From the NCBI RefSeq assembly GCF_038050405.1, contig NZ_CP150900.1:2046001-2110000 (forward strand): DNA of 64,000 nucleotides, in the 5' to 3' direction. Below are positions 9,046 to 17,545 of this stretch, one piece after another. The position numbers were made by a program, and so were the translations under genes. This DNA comes from Paraburkholderia sp. IMGN_8. GTDB lineage: Bacteria > Pseudomonadota > Gammaproteobacteria > Burkholderiales > Burkholderiaceae. Every line of letters begins with the position of its first letter. Positions within the stretch are counted from its first letter, which is position 1. Under the pieces are notes generated by a model. The model ran no database searches. It was not told the DNA's origin and was given only the letters and a program-made list of their open reading frames with translations.

Positions 9046-9972
9046 ATGACCGTCCATCGCACCATCGAACTGATCGCGCCGTCCGGCTATCCGCATGACC
9101 AGGAGGTGCTGCATCGCGCGTTGCACCGCTTGCATGCGCAGGGGCATCGCGTCGATGGCGTGGATGCGACGAGGCGCCGCTACCAGCGTTTCGCCGGCAC
9201 CGACGGCGAGCGCGCGGCTGAGTTGAACCGCCTGGCTGATCCTTCGCGGGAGTTGCCCGACATTGTGCTGACTGTCCGTGGCGGCTACGGCGCGATACGC
9301 ATTCTGCACGGACTCGACTATGCGGGGCTGCAACGGCGGCTGACCGATCAGCCGATCGCGTTGGTAGGGCACAGCGATTTCACCGCGATCCAGCTAGCAT
9401 TGCTCGCACGTGCCGGTGTGAAGACTTTCGGCGGCCCGATGTTGATGAGTGACTTCGGCGCGGAAGATCTGAGCGAATTCACCATGCGGCACTTCTGGTC
9501 GGCGCTGACCAAGCCGACCATGACGGTGACGAGCCATGTGCCGCAAGCGCAAGCTGTCGATGTTTCGGGCATGTTGTGGGGCGGCAATCTGGCAGTGCTG
9601 GCGTCCCTGATCGGCACGCCGTACATGCCGCCGGTGCAGGGCGGCATTCTGTTCATCGAAGATGTCAACGAGCAGCCATTCCGGCTCGAGCGGATGCTTT
9701 ACCAACTGCATCTTTCCGGCATCCTCGCGCAGCAGCAGGCGCTTGTGCTCGGCGATTTCTCCGGTGGCAGATCGTACGATTACGACAACGGATATGACCT
9801 GCAGGCGATGATCGAGCAGGTGCGGTCGGTAATCGGGATTCCGGTCGTCACTGGCCTGCAATTCGGCCATGTTCCGGACATGCTGACGCTGCCGGTCGGC
9901 GCTGACGCGCACCTCGTAGCCGGCGCGCATGGGTTCAGGCTGACGTTGTCCGGCTATCCCTGCCTGAGTTGA
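9046..9972 (+). CDS. ldcA: Muramoyltetrapeptide (LD-) carboxypeptidase, peptidase S66 family
   Basis: The 308-aa product is a cytosolic murein-recycling enzyme that removes the terminal D-Ala from tetrapeptides. The S66 catalytic residues can be seen: nucleophile Ser in VGHSDFTAIQ (about residue 111), Glu in FIEDVNEQPFRLERML (about 205) and His in FGHVPDMLTLPVG (about 275). The N-terminus IELIAPSGYP is typical. ATG at 9046 is preferred over an in-frame TTG two codons earlier, with AGG eight nt upstream. It follows tadA by 28 bp and may be cotranscribed; a T-rich terminator ends the unit. Confidence 0.93.
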   Translation: MTVHRTIELIAPSGYPHDQEVLHRALHRLHAQGHRVDGVDATRRRYQRFAGTDGERAAELNRLADPSRELPDIVLTVRGGYGAIRILHGLDYAGLQRRLTDQPIALVGHSDFTAIQLALLARAGVKTFGGPMLMSDFGAEDLSEFTMRHFWSALTKPTMTVTSHVPQAQAVDVSGMLWGGNLAVLASLIGTPYMPPVQGGILFIEDVNEQPFRLERMLYQLHLSGILAQQQALVLGDFSGGRSYDYDNGYDLQAMIEQVRSVIGIPVVTGLQFGHVPDMLTLPVGADAHLVAGAHGFRLTLSGYPCLS

Positions 9973-9979
9973 AACGGCA

Positions 9980-10016
9980 AAGAAGCGGAAGCGGGCGGTT
10001 GTCCGCTTTCTTTTTT
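9980..10016 (+). terminator. Rho-independent terminator after ldcA
   Basis: AAGCGGA (9983-9989) pairs with TCCGCTT (10002-10008), with an inner AGCGG/CCGCT alternative, followed by a T-run at 10011-10016. It closes the ligT-ldcA region. Confidence 0.75.
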
Positions 10017-10087
10017 GAGCCATAAATGCAACTAACGGTCAACTATTTGACACTCCTGCAGGCAGAACTGCCAGTGAAGGCCCATCT

Positions 10088-10103
10088 ATTTTGTTGACAA
10101 AAT
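10088..10103. promoter_or_regulatory. Upstream operator of the GntR regulator gene
   Basis: ATTTTGTTGACAAAAT is an inverted repeat (ATTTTGT-TG-ACAAAAT). Its core TTGTTGACAA recurs at 10233-10242, where it overlaps the regulator promoter. The shape resembles T-x-G-T-x-x-A-C-x-A operators of FadR/FCD GntR proteins, so autoregulation by the protein at 10288 is inferred. The surrounding 9973-10287 gap is locally A+T-rich and holds no gene. Confidence 0.55.
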
Positions 10104-10231
10104 CCGCCATCAACGGACGTGTCCGTCTCGCCTTAATTAAACTGATATTGAAGCAAGACCGAGCTTTTATACTGTGCCAGATAGGCTGCAGCCCAATACT
10201 GTCATGAAGATTGTCGAAATTAATAACAAAA

Positions 10232-10263
10232 ATTGTTGACAATCTTTATGTCCATCCTAAGAT
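10232..10263 (+). promoter_or_regulatory. Promoter with overlapping operator for the GntR gene
   Basis: TTGACA (10236-10241), a 16-bp spacer and TAAGAT (10258-10263) form a near-consensus sigma-70 promoter 25 bp before the ATG at 10288. The inverted repeat ATTGTTGACAAT (10232-10243) covers the -35 hexamer and repeats the core of the upstream operator at 10088-10103. Confidence 0.65.
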
Positions 10264-10287
10264 GACCAACATACCGAGACGCACATC

Positions 10288-11016
10288 ATGTCCGACACAG
10301 ATTCCGCCAGCTCGAATAGTTCGAAACCCGAAGCGATCGCCGAACGCATCCGCGCAGCGATCCTCGAGCATCGGTTGGCGCCGGGCGCCAAGCTGACAGA
10401 AGCACAGTTATGCGAAGTATTTGGCGTGAAGCGCGGTCCGATCCGCCAGGCGCTTGCGCAACTGGCCACGGATCACCTTGTCGACCTGGAACCGAACCGC
10501 GGTGCGTTCGTCGCGAGTCCATCGTTGCAGGAAGTGCACGAGGTGTTCGAGATGCGCCGGATTATCGAGTTGGCTGTGGTGGAGCGCATTTGCAGCGGGC
10601 ACGGCATCCGGCGTTTGAAGAGTATTGGCAGCATGATCGGCCGCGAGCGTAAAGCGTTCGAGACACGTGATTTTCCGGCATGGATTCGCCTGTCGGGTGA
10701 GTTCCACACCGAGTTGGCCGGGCTCACCGGCAACGCCGTGCTGTGCGACTGCCTGAACGGCCTGGTGGCGCGCTCCACGCTGATTTCCGCACTGTACGAG
10801 TCGCTCGGACGCAGCCCGTGCTCGTTCGAAGACCACGAAGCGATTCTCGCCGCGCTCGACGCCGGCAATGCGAAAGAGGCGGCGGCATTGATGTCGCGCC
10901 ATCTGCAAAGCGTCGAGTTGAAGATGCTGGATCGCCCGGCACGCGGTGCTGCCGATCTGCATGAAGTGTTCGGTGCACGCAACGATGCACCCAAAGGTAA
11001 GTCCGCGCCAGGCTGA
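10288..11016 (+). CDS. GntR-family (FCD subfamily) regulator of the purine/allantoin genes
   Basis: The 242-aa product has an N-terminal winged helix-turn-helix (about residues 13-75; AERIRAAILEHRLAPGAKL, then CEVFGVKRGPIRQALAQL) and a C-terminal all-helical FCD effector domain (about 85-220) with the usual Asp/His metal-binding positions (EFHTELAGLTGN; MSRHLQSVEL). FCD regulators usually repress and release DNA on binding a small acid. The gene lies directly upstream of, and in the same direction as, the permease-racemase-allantoinase-uraD-alc-allA series, so control of allantoin or urate use is the natural inference. Twin TTGTTGACAA sites upstream point to autoregulation. Confidence 0.9.
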   Translation: MSDTDSASSNSSKPEAIAERIRAAILEHRLAPGAKLTEAQLCEVFGVKRGPIRQALAQLATDHLVDLEPNRGAFVASPSLQEVHEVFEMRRIIELAVVERICSGHGIRRLKSIGSMIGRERKAFETRDFPAWIRLSGEFHTELAGLTGNAVLCDCLNGLVARSTLISALYESLGRSPCSFEDHEAILAALDAGNAKEAAALMSRHLQSVELKMLDRPARGAADLHEVFGARNDAPKGKSAPG

Positions 11017-11353
11017 GGCAAGCGGCCGGCGCGCGCGCGTTGCTGGTGCGCGCCGCACTGAATTGAACTGAACTGAATCAAGCGTGGCAAGGCGGCTCGA
11101 CGTGAGCGTCGCCGGCTTGCGTGCGCGTGGCCGTCGCTGAACGACAGCCTTGGAGTAGCAACGCATCGTCAGGAGTCCGCGGCTGCCGGCGGTGCGATAA
11201 CCACAAGTACGTCAGTACGGAGACACCCGCGGCGCGGCCCTTCAGGCGCTTGACATTCCCTCCGGTTCCACTCGGGTGAAGGGAGTGCGCCTGGCATGGC
11301 CGATGCAACGTCCTTCGATTCGCTATCGATGGTCCCTATCCCAAGGAGGAGTC
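11017..11353. other. Intergenic region between the regulator and permease genes
   Basis: These 337 bases hold no gene. A bulged hairpin around 11092-11115 (CGGC-t-CGACG / CGTCGCCG) lacks a T-run. I find no copy of the TTGTTGACAA operator here, so the permease operon promoter, if separate from that of the regulator, is not recognisable by eye. The region ends in a strong AAGGAGGAG ribosome site before 11354. Confidence 0.4.
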
Positions 11354-12835
11354 ATGGCTCAGTTCAGTGCAGCGCCCAGCAGTCCCGCAATTCCCACTTA
11401 CGGAGACGCTGACGCACCCAGCGATCCGTCTATGCCGGCAGGTTACAGCGAGCGGCTGTACAACGAAGACCTGGCGCCGCTGCGCCACCAGACCTGGGGC
11501 GCCTACAACATCTTCGCGTTCTGGATGTCCGACGTGCACAGCGTCGGCGGCTATGTGTTCGCGGGCAGTCTGTTCGCACTCGGGCTGACGAGCTGGCAGG
11601 TGCTGATTGCGCTGCTGGTCGGCATCACGATTGTCAACGTGCTGTGCAATCTGATCGCCAGGCCGAGTCAGCAGAACGGCGTGCCTTATCCGGTTGCCTG
11701 CCGCGCGACGTTCGGCGTGCTCGGTGCGAATATTCCCGCAGTGATTCGCGGTTTGATCGCGGTGGCGTGGTATGGGATTCAGACCTATCTGGCGTCGAGC
11801 GCGCTGGTGATCGTGGTGCTGAAGTTCGTCCCGCAACTGTTGCCGTATGCGGACGTTCATCACCATGGCTTCATGGGTCTCTCGACCCTTGGCTGGGCCG
11901 GTTTCATGTTGCTGTGGGTATTGCAGGCACTGGTGTTCTGGCACGGCATGGAGACCATCAAGAAGTTCATCGACTTCGCCGGCCCGGCAGTCTACGTGGT
12001 GATGTTCATTCTCGCGGGCTACATGGTGTATCGCGCAGGATGGCGCAACATCGGCATCAACCTGGGCGGCGTCAAATATCACGGCATGGAAGTGGTGCCG
12101 GTGATGATTACGGCGACCTCGCTGGTGGTGTCGTACTTCTCCGGACCGATGCTGAATTTCGGCGACTTTTCGCGCTACGGCAAGAGCTTTCGCAGCGTGC
12201 AGCGCGGCAACTTCTGGGGCTTGCCGGTCAACTTTCTCGCCTTCTCGCTGGTGACCGTGGTCACGACCGCCGCCACGCTGCCGGTGTTCGGCCAACTGAT
12301 CACGGATCCGGTCGAAACGGTGGGTCGTATCGACTACCCGAGCGCGGTGATTCTCGGCGCGTTGACCTTCACGATTGCGACCATCGGTATCAACATCGTC
12401 GCTAATTTCGTGTCGCCGGCCTTCGATTTCTCGAACGTCGCGCCGCGCCTGATCAGCTGGCGTGCGGGCGGCATGCTCGCGGCGGTGGCGTCGGTCTTCA
12501 TCACGCCGTGGAATCTGTTCAACAATCCGGCGGTGATTCACTACACGCTCGATGTGCTCGGCAGCTTCATCGGACCTTTGTATGGTGTCCTGATCGTCGA
12601 TTACTACCTCGTGAAACGCCAGAAAATCGTGCTCGATGACCTTTACACGGTTTCCCAAACCGGCTCGTACTGGTACAGAAACGGCGTCAATTACCGGGCC
12701 GTGGGCGCGTTGTTGCCGGCCGCGCTCATCGCCGTGATCTGCGTGATGGTGCCGACGCTCGACGGGCTGGCAAATTTCTCGTGGTTCATCGGTGCCGGAT
12801 TGGCTGCAGCGTTCTACCGCGTGCTCGCTCGCTGA
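11354..12835 (+). CDS. NCS1-family purine/allantoin/hydantoin permease
   Basis: The 493-aa product is a 12-helix inner-membrane symporter of the nucleobase:cation symporter-1 family (Mhp1, PucI relatives). Typical features are the N-terminal region SERLYNEDLAPLRHQTWGAYNIFAFWMSDVHSVGGY, the helix-3 region GVPYPVACRATFGVLGANIPAVIRG and the central FSGPMLNFGDFSRYG. The ATG at 11354 follows AAGGAGGAG; an in-frame upstream start at 11276 lacks such a site. The gene leads the allantoin operon and is followed 24 bp later by the racemase gene, so uptake of allantoin, a hydantoin or a purine is inferred. The exact substrate cannot be read from sequence. Confidence 0.92.
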   Translation: MAQFSAAPSSPAIPTYGDADAPSDPSMPAGYSERLYNEDLAPLRHQTWGAYNIFAFWMSDVHSVGGYVFAGSLFALGLTSWQVLIALLVGITIVNVLCNLIARPSQQNGVPYPVACRATFGVLGANIPAVIRGLIAVAWYGIQTYLASSALVIVVLKFVPQLLPYADVHHHGFMGLSTLGWAGFMLLWVLQALVFWHGMETIKKFIDFAGPAVYVVMFILAGYMVYRAGWRNIGINLGGVKYHGMEVVPVMITATSLVVSYFSGPMLNFGDFSRYGKSFRSVQRGNFWGLPVNFLAFSLVTVVTTAATLPVFGQLITDPVETVGRIDYPSAVILGALTFTIATIGINIVANFVSPAFDFSNVAPRLISWRAGGMLAAVASVFITPWNLFNNPAVIHYTLDVLGSFIGPLYGVLIVDYYLVKRQKIVLDDLYTVSQTGSYWYRNGVNYRAVGALLPAALIAVICVMVPTLDGLANFSWFIGAGLAAAFYRVLAR

Positions 12836-12859
12836 GCCGGCGCCGCAACAGGAGTCGAT

Positions 12860-13714
12860 ATGCGCATCAAACTGATCAATCCGAATACGACGCAACGTAT
12901 GACGGAGGCAATGGGCCGCTGCGCGCGCGAAGTCGCCGCGCCCGGCACCGAAGTGATCGCGGTGAATCCGACGATGGGACCACCGTCGATCGAAGGCTAT
13001 TACGACGAAGCACTCGCGACGCCCGGCTTGCTGGCCGAGGTCATCGCCGGGGAGTGCGACGGTTGCGACGGCTACGTGATCGCCTGTTTCGGCGATCCTG
13101 GTCTGTATGCGGCACGCGAGCTGGCGCGCGGTCCGGTGATCGGCATCGCCGAGGCGGCGATGCACGCGGCAAGCGTGCTGGCGCCGGGCTTTTCGGTGGT
13201 GACGACTCTGGCGCGCACTTGCGGCATGGCGTGGCATCTCGCGGAGCGCTACGGCATGAAGCGCTTCTGCCGCAATGTGCGCGCTACTGACGTCGCCGTG
13301 CTCGATCTCGACAAGCCCGGCTCGGCGGCGCGCCGCATCATCCTCGACGAATGCCGCCGCGCGCTGGACGAAGACGGTTCGGACGCGATCGTGCTCGGTT
13401 GCGCCGGCATGGCGGAGTTGTGCGCGGAGATCGAAGACGCATTGGGCGCACCGGTTATCGAGGGCGTGACGGCAGCCGTCAAATGGACCGAGGCGCTGGT
13501 CGCGCTGCGTTTGTCGACGGCTAAACGTGGTGACTATGCAAGGCCGCTGGCGAAACGCTACGACGGCGCGCTGGAAGCTTTCAGTCCGACCGATGCCGAT
13601 CTGAACCCGGCGCCACCACGCGGTTTTGTGGCAAACGCGCAGGAAACCGCGAAAAACGCCGATTTGCTGCGGGTAAACACTACAGGACCGGCGCCGCACA
13701 TACATTCCGTCTGA
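12860..13714 (+). CDS. Allantoin/hydantoin racemase (Asp/Glu racemase superfamily)
   Basis: The 284-aa product carries the two active-site cysteines of the superfamily: Cys76 in VIACFGDPGL and Cys181 in LGCAGMAEL, with the N-terminal NPNTTQRMT motif of the HyuA/HpxA branch. It is cofactor-independent and interconverts enantiomers of 5-substituted hydantoins; HpxA-type members racemise allantoin. It sits between the permease and the allantoinase genes, which supports allantoin as substrate. The last ~45 residues (FSPTDADLNPAPPRG...) are a polar extension beyond the ~240-residue core. Confidence 0.88.
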   Translation: MRIKLINPNTTQRMTEAMGRCAREVAAPGTEVIAVNPTMGPPSIEGYYDEALATPGLLAEVIAGECDGCDGYVIACFGDPGLYAARELARGPVIGIAEAAMHAASVLAPGFSVVTTLARTCGMAWHLAERYGMKRFCRNVRATDVAVLDLDKPGSAARRIILDECRRALDEDGSDAIVLGCAGMAELCAEIEDALGAPVIEGVTAAVKWTEALVALRLSTAKRGDYARPLAKRYDGALEAFSPTDADLNPAPPRGFVANAQETAKNADLLRVNTTGPAPHIHSV

Positions 13715-13874
13715 CACGCACTATCTGCCCGGGTGTATGGGCGCACCCGGGCGTTTTCGCTACACTGGTTCCACTCGGCGCTGGTGCCCGAAATGCTTTT
13801 TGCTGCAGCTTTTTGGCGCTGCTTTTTGGTGCTTCGCCGCCCGCGCCGGCGCGGATCACAAGCAAACCCCACGC

Positions 13875-13902
13875 GAGCTCCACGTGCATGTCACGTGAGC
13901 TC
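13875..13902. repeat. Inverted repeat upstream of puuE
   Basis: GAGCTC-CACGTG-catgt-CACGTGAGCTC forms an almost perfect inverted repeat of 11-12 bp arms, made of two small palindromes, in the 230-bp racemase-puuE gap. A further AGCTCCACGCGA copy follows directly. It could be a regulator site or an mRNA hairpin within the operon. Confidence 0.4.
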
Positions 13903-13944
13903 CACGCGAATTTTACGTACCGTCACCACGCATCTCGTCAAACC

Positions 13945-14895
13945 ATGCCACTCGACTCGAACTATCCACGCGATCTGATCGGCTACGGCCGCCACCCGGT
14001 GCAAGCGAACTGGCCTGGTCGAGCGCGTGTGGCCGTGCAATTCGTCCTGAACTACGAAGAGGGCGGTGAAAACTGCGTGCTGCACGGCGATCCGGGCTCG
14101 GAGCAGTTCCTCTCGGAGATCGTCGGCGCGGCCGCCTATCCGGCTCGCCACATGAGCATGGAGTCGATCTACGAATACGGTTCGCGGGCCGGCGTGTGGC
14201 GCATCCTGCGCGAATTCGAAAAGCGCGGTTTACCGCTGACCGTGTTCGGTGTCGGCATGGCGATCGAACGGCATCCGGAACTGGCACGCGCATTCGTCGA
14301 ACTCGGTCACGAAATCGCTTGCCACGGCTATCGCTGGATTCACTATCAGGACGTGTCGCCGGAGAAAGAGGCCGAGCACATGCGACTCGGCATGGAAGCG
14401 ATCGAGCGCGTCACGGGCGAGCGTCCACTCGGCTGGTACACCGGCCGCGACAGTCCCAATACGCATCGGCTGGTCGCCGAATACGGTGGCTTCCTGTACG
14501 ACTCGGATTACTACGGCGACGACCTGCCGTTCTGGATGGACGTCGAAGTGACGGGCGGCTCGACAGTGCCGCAACTGATCGTGCCGTACACGCTCGACAC
14601 CAACGACATGCGTTTTGCGAGCCCGCAAGGCTTCAACACCGCGGATCACTTCTTCACGTATCTGCGCGACGCATTCGACGTGCTCTATGAAGAGGGCGAA
14701 GAAGCGCCCAAGATGCTGTCGATCGGCATGCACTGCCGCTTGCTCGGCCGTCCAGGGCGCTTCCGCGCGCTGCAACGTTTTCTCGACCATATCGAACAGC
14801 ACGATCGCGTGTGGGTGACGCGGCGCGTCGATATCGCGCGGCACTGGCGCGAACATCACCCTTACCAGCAAAACAACCGCGGGGCAGCGGCATGA
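13945..14895 (+). CDS. puuE: Allantoinase PuuE (polysaccharide-deacetylase fold)
   Basis: The 316-aa protein opens allantoin to allantoate. It belongs to the metal-independent, polysaccharide-deacetylase-like allantoinases, unrelated to the amidohydrolase AllB. Family marks are MPLDSNYPRDLIGYGRHP at the N-terminus, FVLNYEEGGENCVLHGD, HGYRWIHYQD and LGWYTGRDSPNTHRLV. I chose ATG 13945 because the family begins exactly at this motif; in-frame sequence upstream is low-quality and unconserved in type. It overlaps uraD by 4 bp (ATGA). It acts on the allantoin produced by UraD and the adjacent racemase. Confidence 0.95.
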   Translation: MPLDSNYPRDLIGYGRHPVQANWPGRARVAVQFVLNYEEGGENCVLHGDPGSEQFLSEIVGAAAYPARHMSMESIYEYGSRAGVWRILREFEKRGLPLTVFGVGMAIERHPELARAFVELGHEIACHGYRWIHYQDVSPEKEAEHMRLGMEAIERVTGERPLGWYTGRDSPNTHRLVAEYGGFLYDSDYYGDDLPFWMDVEVTGGSTVPQLIVPYTLDTNDMRFASPQGFNTADHFFTYLRDAFDVLYEEGEEAPKMLSIGMHCRLLGRPGRFRALQRFLDHIEQHDRVWVTRRVDIARHWREHHPYQQNNRGAAA

Positions 14896-15413
14896 AGGCG
14901 ATGCAATACACTCTGGACCAACTCAACAGCACCTCGACCGACGCGTTCGTCGCGGCGCTGTCGGGCATTTTCGAGCACTCGCCGTGGGTTGCGGAAATCG
15001 CCGCGAATCAAAGGCCGTTCGCCAGCATCGACGAGTTGCATCGCAAGATGTCGAATATCGTCGAGACGGCAGGTGAAGAGAAGCAGCTCGCGTTGATCAA
15101 CGCTCACCCGGAGCTTGCCGGCAAAGCTGCGGTGCGCGGCGAACTGACGGCCGAATCGACGCGTGAGCAAAGCGGCGCGGGCCTCGCCCAATGCACTCAG
15201 GAAGAATTCGACAGACTGGTCGCGTTGAACAGCGCCTATCGCGAGAAGTTCGGTTTCCCGTTCATCCTCGCGGTGCGCGGCTTCGATCGCCACGGCATCA
15301 TCGCGAACTTCGAAGCGCGTGTGAACAACAGCCGCGCCGATGAATTGCGCGCCAGCCTCGACCAGATCTACCGCATTGCACGTTTCCGGCTCGACGACCT
15401 GATCGACGCGTAA
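14892..15413 (+). CDS. uraD: OHCU decarboxylase
   Basis: The 173-aa product decarboxylates 2-oxo-4-hydroxy-4-carboxy-5-ureidoimidazoline to (S)-allantoin, the third step after urate oxidase. The catalytic His lies in INAHPELAGKAA (about residue 70) and the family segment FGFPFILAVRGFDRHGI is intact. The ATG overlaps the puuE stop (ATGA), so the two are translationally coupled. The length is standard and no hydrolase fusion is present: HIU hydrolase is a separate gene at 19090. Confidence 0.95.
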   Translation: MKAMQYTLDQLNSTSTDAFVAALSGIFEHSPWVAEIAANQRPFASIDELHRKMSNIVETAGEEKQLALINAHPELAGKAAVRGELTAESTREQSGAGLAQCTQEEFDRLVALNSAYREKFGFPFILAVRGFDRHGIIANFEARVNNSRADELRASLDQIYRIARFRLDDLIDA

Positions 15414-15520
15414 GGCTCGTAACTTGAACCGCGCCTGAACCTCGCTTGAACCGCGCGCGCGTCGCGGACCTCGAACCGAAACGTTTTTTTCAGCACTAGC
15501 AAACATTAAGGAAGACAAAG

Positions 15521-16534
15521 ATGGCACTCCCGATTCTCGACCCCAACGCACCGGACTTCACGCGCCGCTATGTGAACCTCGCGGACCCGCGTCTGGGCGC
15601 GCAGGCGCTCGAGGCCAGCGACGATTTCTTCGCGCCGAAGGAACGCATGCTGAATCCGGAGCCGGCTGTCTTCATTCCCGGCAAGTACGACGACAACGGC
15701 AAGTGGATGGACGGCTGGGAAACGCGCCGCAAGCGGGCCACCGGCTACGACTGGTGCGTCGTCAAGCTCGCGCGTCCGGGCGTGATCAAGGGGCTCGATC
15801 TCGACACCAGCCACTTCACGGGTAACTTCCCGCCGGCGGCTTCGGTGGAAGCCGCCCGCGTGGTGGACGGCGTGCCGAACCAATCGACGCAATGGACCGA
15901 GATCGTCCCGTCGGCCACGTTGCAAGGCAACAGCCATCACTATCACGAAGTCAGCGACACCAACGCCTACACGCATCTGCGCGTGAACATCTACCCGGAC
16001 GGCGGCATCGCGCGTCTGCGCGTGTATGGTCAGCCGCAAGTCGATTGGGCCGGCGCGAGCCGCACTGAGCAGTTCGATCTGGCGTCGATGGAAAACGGCG
16101 CATATCTGGTCGCCGCGAACAACCAGCACTTCGGCGCTGCGTCGACGATCCTGATGCCGGGCCGTGGCGTGAACATGGGCGACGGCTGGGAAACGCGCCG
16201 CCGCCGCGAGCCGGGCAACGACTGGGCGATTGTCGCGCTGGCGCAACCGGGCGTGATCAGGAAGATCGAAGTGGATACGGCTCACTTCAAGGGCAACTAT
16301 CCGGACCGTTGCTCGATTCAGGCCGCGTATGTGACGGGCGGCACGGATAGCTCGCTGATTACGCAGGCGATGTTCTGGCCGGTGCTGCTCGGCGAACAGA
16401 AGCTGCAGATGGACAAACAGCATTACTTCGAGAGCGAAATCGCCGCGCTGGGTCCCGTGACGCACGTGCGCTTTAACATCATTCCGGACGGTGGTGTGTC
16501 GCGTCTGCGTCTGTGGGGCACACTCGCATCATGA
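15521..16534 (+). CDS. alc: Allantoicase
   Basis: The 337-aa product hydrolyses allantoate to ureidoglycolate and urea. It is made of two homologous jelly-roll repeats; compare [16 protein letters not shown] (near residue 64) with [16 protein letters not shown] (near 220), each followed by a TSHFTGN/TAHFKGN strand and a V-R-x-N-I-x-P-D-G-G element. The start at 15521 follows AAGGAAGACAAAG. It overlaps allA by 4 bp. The downstream partner AllA completes conversion to glyoxylate. Confidence 0.95.
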   Translation: MALPILDPNAPDFTRRYVNLADPRLGAQALEASDDFFAPKERMLNPEPAVFIPGKYDDNGKWMDGWETRRKRATGYDWCVVKLARPGVIKGLDLDTSHFTGNFPPAASVEAARVVDGVPNQSTQWTEIVPSATLQGNSHHYHEVSDTNAYTHLRVNIYPDGGIARLRVYGQPQVDWAGASRTEQFDLASMENGAYLVAANNQHFGAASTILMPGRGVNMGDGWETRRRREPGNDWAIVALAQPGVIRKIEVDTAHFKGNYPDRCSIQAAYVTGGTDSSLITQAMFWPVLLGEQKLQMDKQHYFESEIAALGPVTHVRFNIIPDGGVSRLRLWGTLAS

Positions 16535-17043
16535 AAAATCTGGCTATAGAACCGTTGACGAAGGAAGCGTTCGCCCCGTTCGGCGACGTGATTGAACTCG
16601 GAGGCGCGAAGCAGATTCCGATCAACCTCGGCACCACGATCCGTTATCACGACCTCGCGAAGGTGGACGTGACCGACGAGAACGGCCGCACGCTGGTGAA
16701 CCTGTTTCGCGGGCAGCCGCGCACGCTGCCGTTCGAAGTGAAGATGCTCGAGCGTCATCCGCTCGGCAGCCAGGCGTTCGTGCCGTTGAACGACAAGCCT
16801 TATCTGGTGGTCGTGGCGCCGGCGGGCGAACTGGATGCGTCGCAGATTCGCGCGTTCGTGACGAGCGGCTGGCAGGGCGTCAACTATGCGAAGGGCGTGT
16901 GGCACCATCCGCTGATCGCGCTGGGTGACGTGAGCGACTTCATCGTTGTCGACCGTGGCGGGGATGGGCTTAATCTCAACGAGCAGGATCTGGCCGAGTC
17001 GCTCTGGCTCACCGAAGATGCATTGAGCGCGATGACGGTTTGA
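16531..17043 (+). CDS. allA: Ureidoglycolate lyase
   Basis: The 170-aa cupin-fold enzyme splits ureidoglycolate into glyoxylate and urea. Family segments include [32 protein letters not shown] and the conserved [10 protein letters not shown] near residue 130. The ATG overlaps the alc stop (ATGA). It is the last gene of the plus-strand operon and is followed by a strong terminator shared with the convergent gene at 17187. No glyoxylate carboligase or urease gene is in the window. Confidence 0.95.
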   Translation: MKNLAIEPLTKEAFAPFGDVIELGGAKQIPINLGTTIRYHDLAKVDVTDENGRTLVNLFRGQPRTLPFEVKMLERHPLGSQAFVPLNDKPYLVVVAPAGELDASQIRAFVTSGWQGVNYAKGVWHHPLIALGDVSDFIVVDRGGDGLNLNEQDLAESLWLTEDALSAMTV

Positions 17044-17083
17044 GGCTTTTAGCGTCAGCGTATTATTGAACAGGTTGTTTATG

Positions 17084-17117
17084 CAAAAAGCCCACAGTGC
17101 ATGCTGTGGGCTTTTTG
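17084..17117. terminator. Bidirectional terminator between allA and the XRE gene
   Basis: AAAAAGCCCACAG and CTGTGGGCTTTTT form a perfect 13-bp stem around TGCATG with A- and T-runs on both sides, so it can stop transcription from either convergent gene. Confidence 0.9.
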
Positions 17118-17186
17118 TATTTGCGGGCCGTGATGGGCGCAAGCTCGTCGTTCAGCCACGCTTGCCAAGAACCCGAACGTCGAGCC

Positions 17187-17453
17187 TCATGAACGCGAAT
17201 CCGGCATGCGCTGCTCAGCCAGGATGTCCTCGAGCGTGTGCCCATGTCCATGCGCTACGACCTTGAGGTCGTAGCCTGCCGCTTCGAGCAGGCGTACGAG
17301 AACCGAGACGCTCATGTCGTTTTTGGCGAGCGTTTCCATGCGCGCGACCGTGGTGCGCGCGACGCCGGCACGCCGCGCCAATTCATCTTGCGACAGGCTG
17401 CTTTCGTGCCGTACGGCCTTCAGCATGTCAGAGACGTCAGCAAGGGTGGTCAT
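17187..17453 (-). CDS. Small XRE-family helix-turn-helix protein
   Basis: The 88-aa product is a single HTH_3 domain: LKAVRHESSLSQDELARRAGVARTTVARMETL, with SQDELARRAGVARTTVARME as helix 2-turn-helix 3 (about residues 21-40), followed by a short C-terminal part (LLEAAGYDLKVVAHGHGHT). The start at 17453 is chosen because the family begins with the MTTLADVSDMLKAVR helix. It lies between the terminators of allA and puuD and is a stand-alone minus-strand gene. It could be a local regulator of the urate genes or the antitoxin-like half of a lost pair; no toxin gene is beside it. Confidence 0.8.
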   Translation of the reverse strand: MTTLADVSDMLKAVRHESSLSQDELARRAGVARTTVARMETLAKNDMSVSVLVRLLEAAGYDLKVVAHGHGHTLEDILAEQRMPDSRS

Positions 17454-17470
17454 TGTGCAGGCAGCAAAGA

Positions 17471-17506
17471 AAAAGCGGGCTTCCCGCTCGCGCGAAAAGC
17501 CCGCTT
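17471..17506 (-). terminator. Terminator after puuD
   Basis: Read on the minus strand, AAGCGGGCTT (17506-17497) and AAGCCCGCTT (17482-17473) form a perfect 10-bp stem followed by a T-rich run (A-rich on the plus strand, 17465-17475). It lies 40 bp past the puuD stop. Confidence 0.85.
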
Positions 17507-17545
17507 GATGTTTCGCCAGGCCGGGCGCGAGGCCCGGCTCGGTCA

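Noticed and set aside
11336..13717. 793-codon minus-strand open frame
   Set aside because: Antisense shadow of the permease and racemase genes, Arg/His-rich as expected for the complement of G+C-rich coding DNA.
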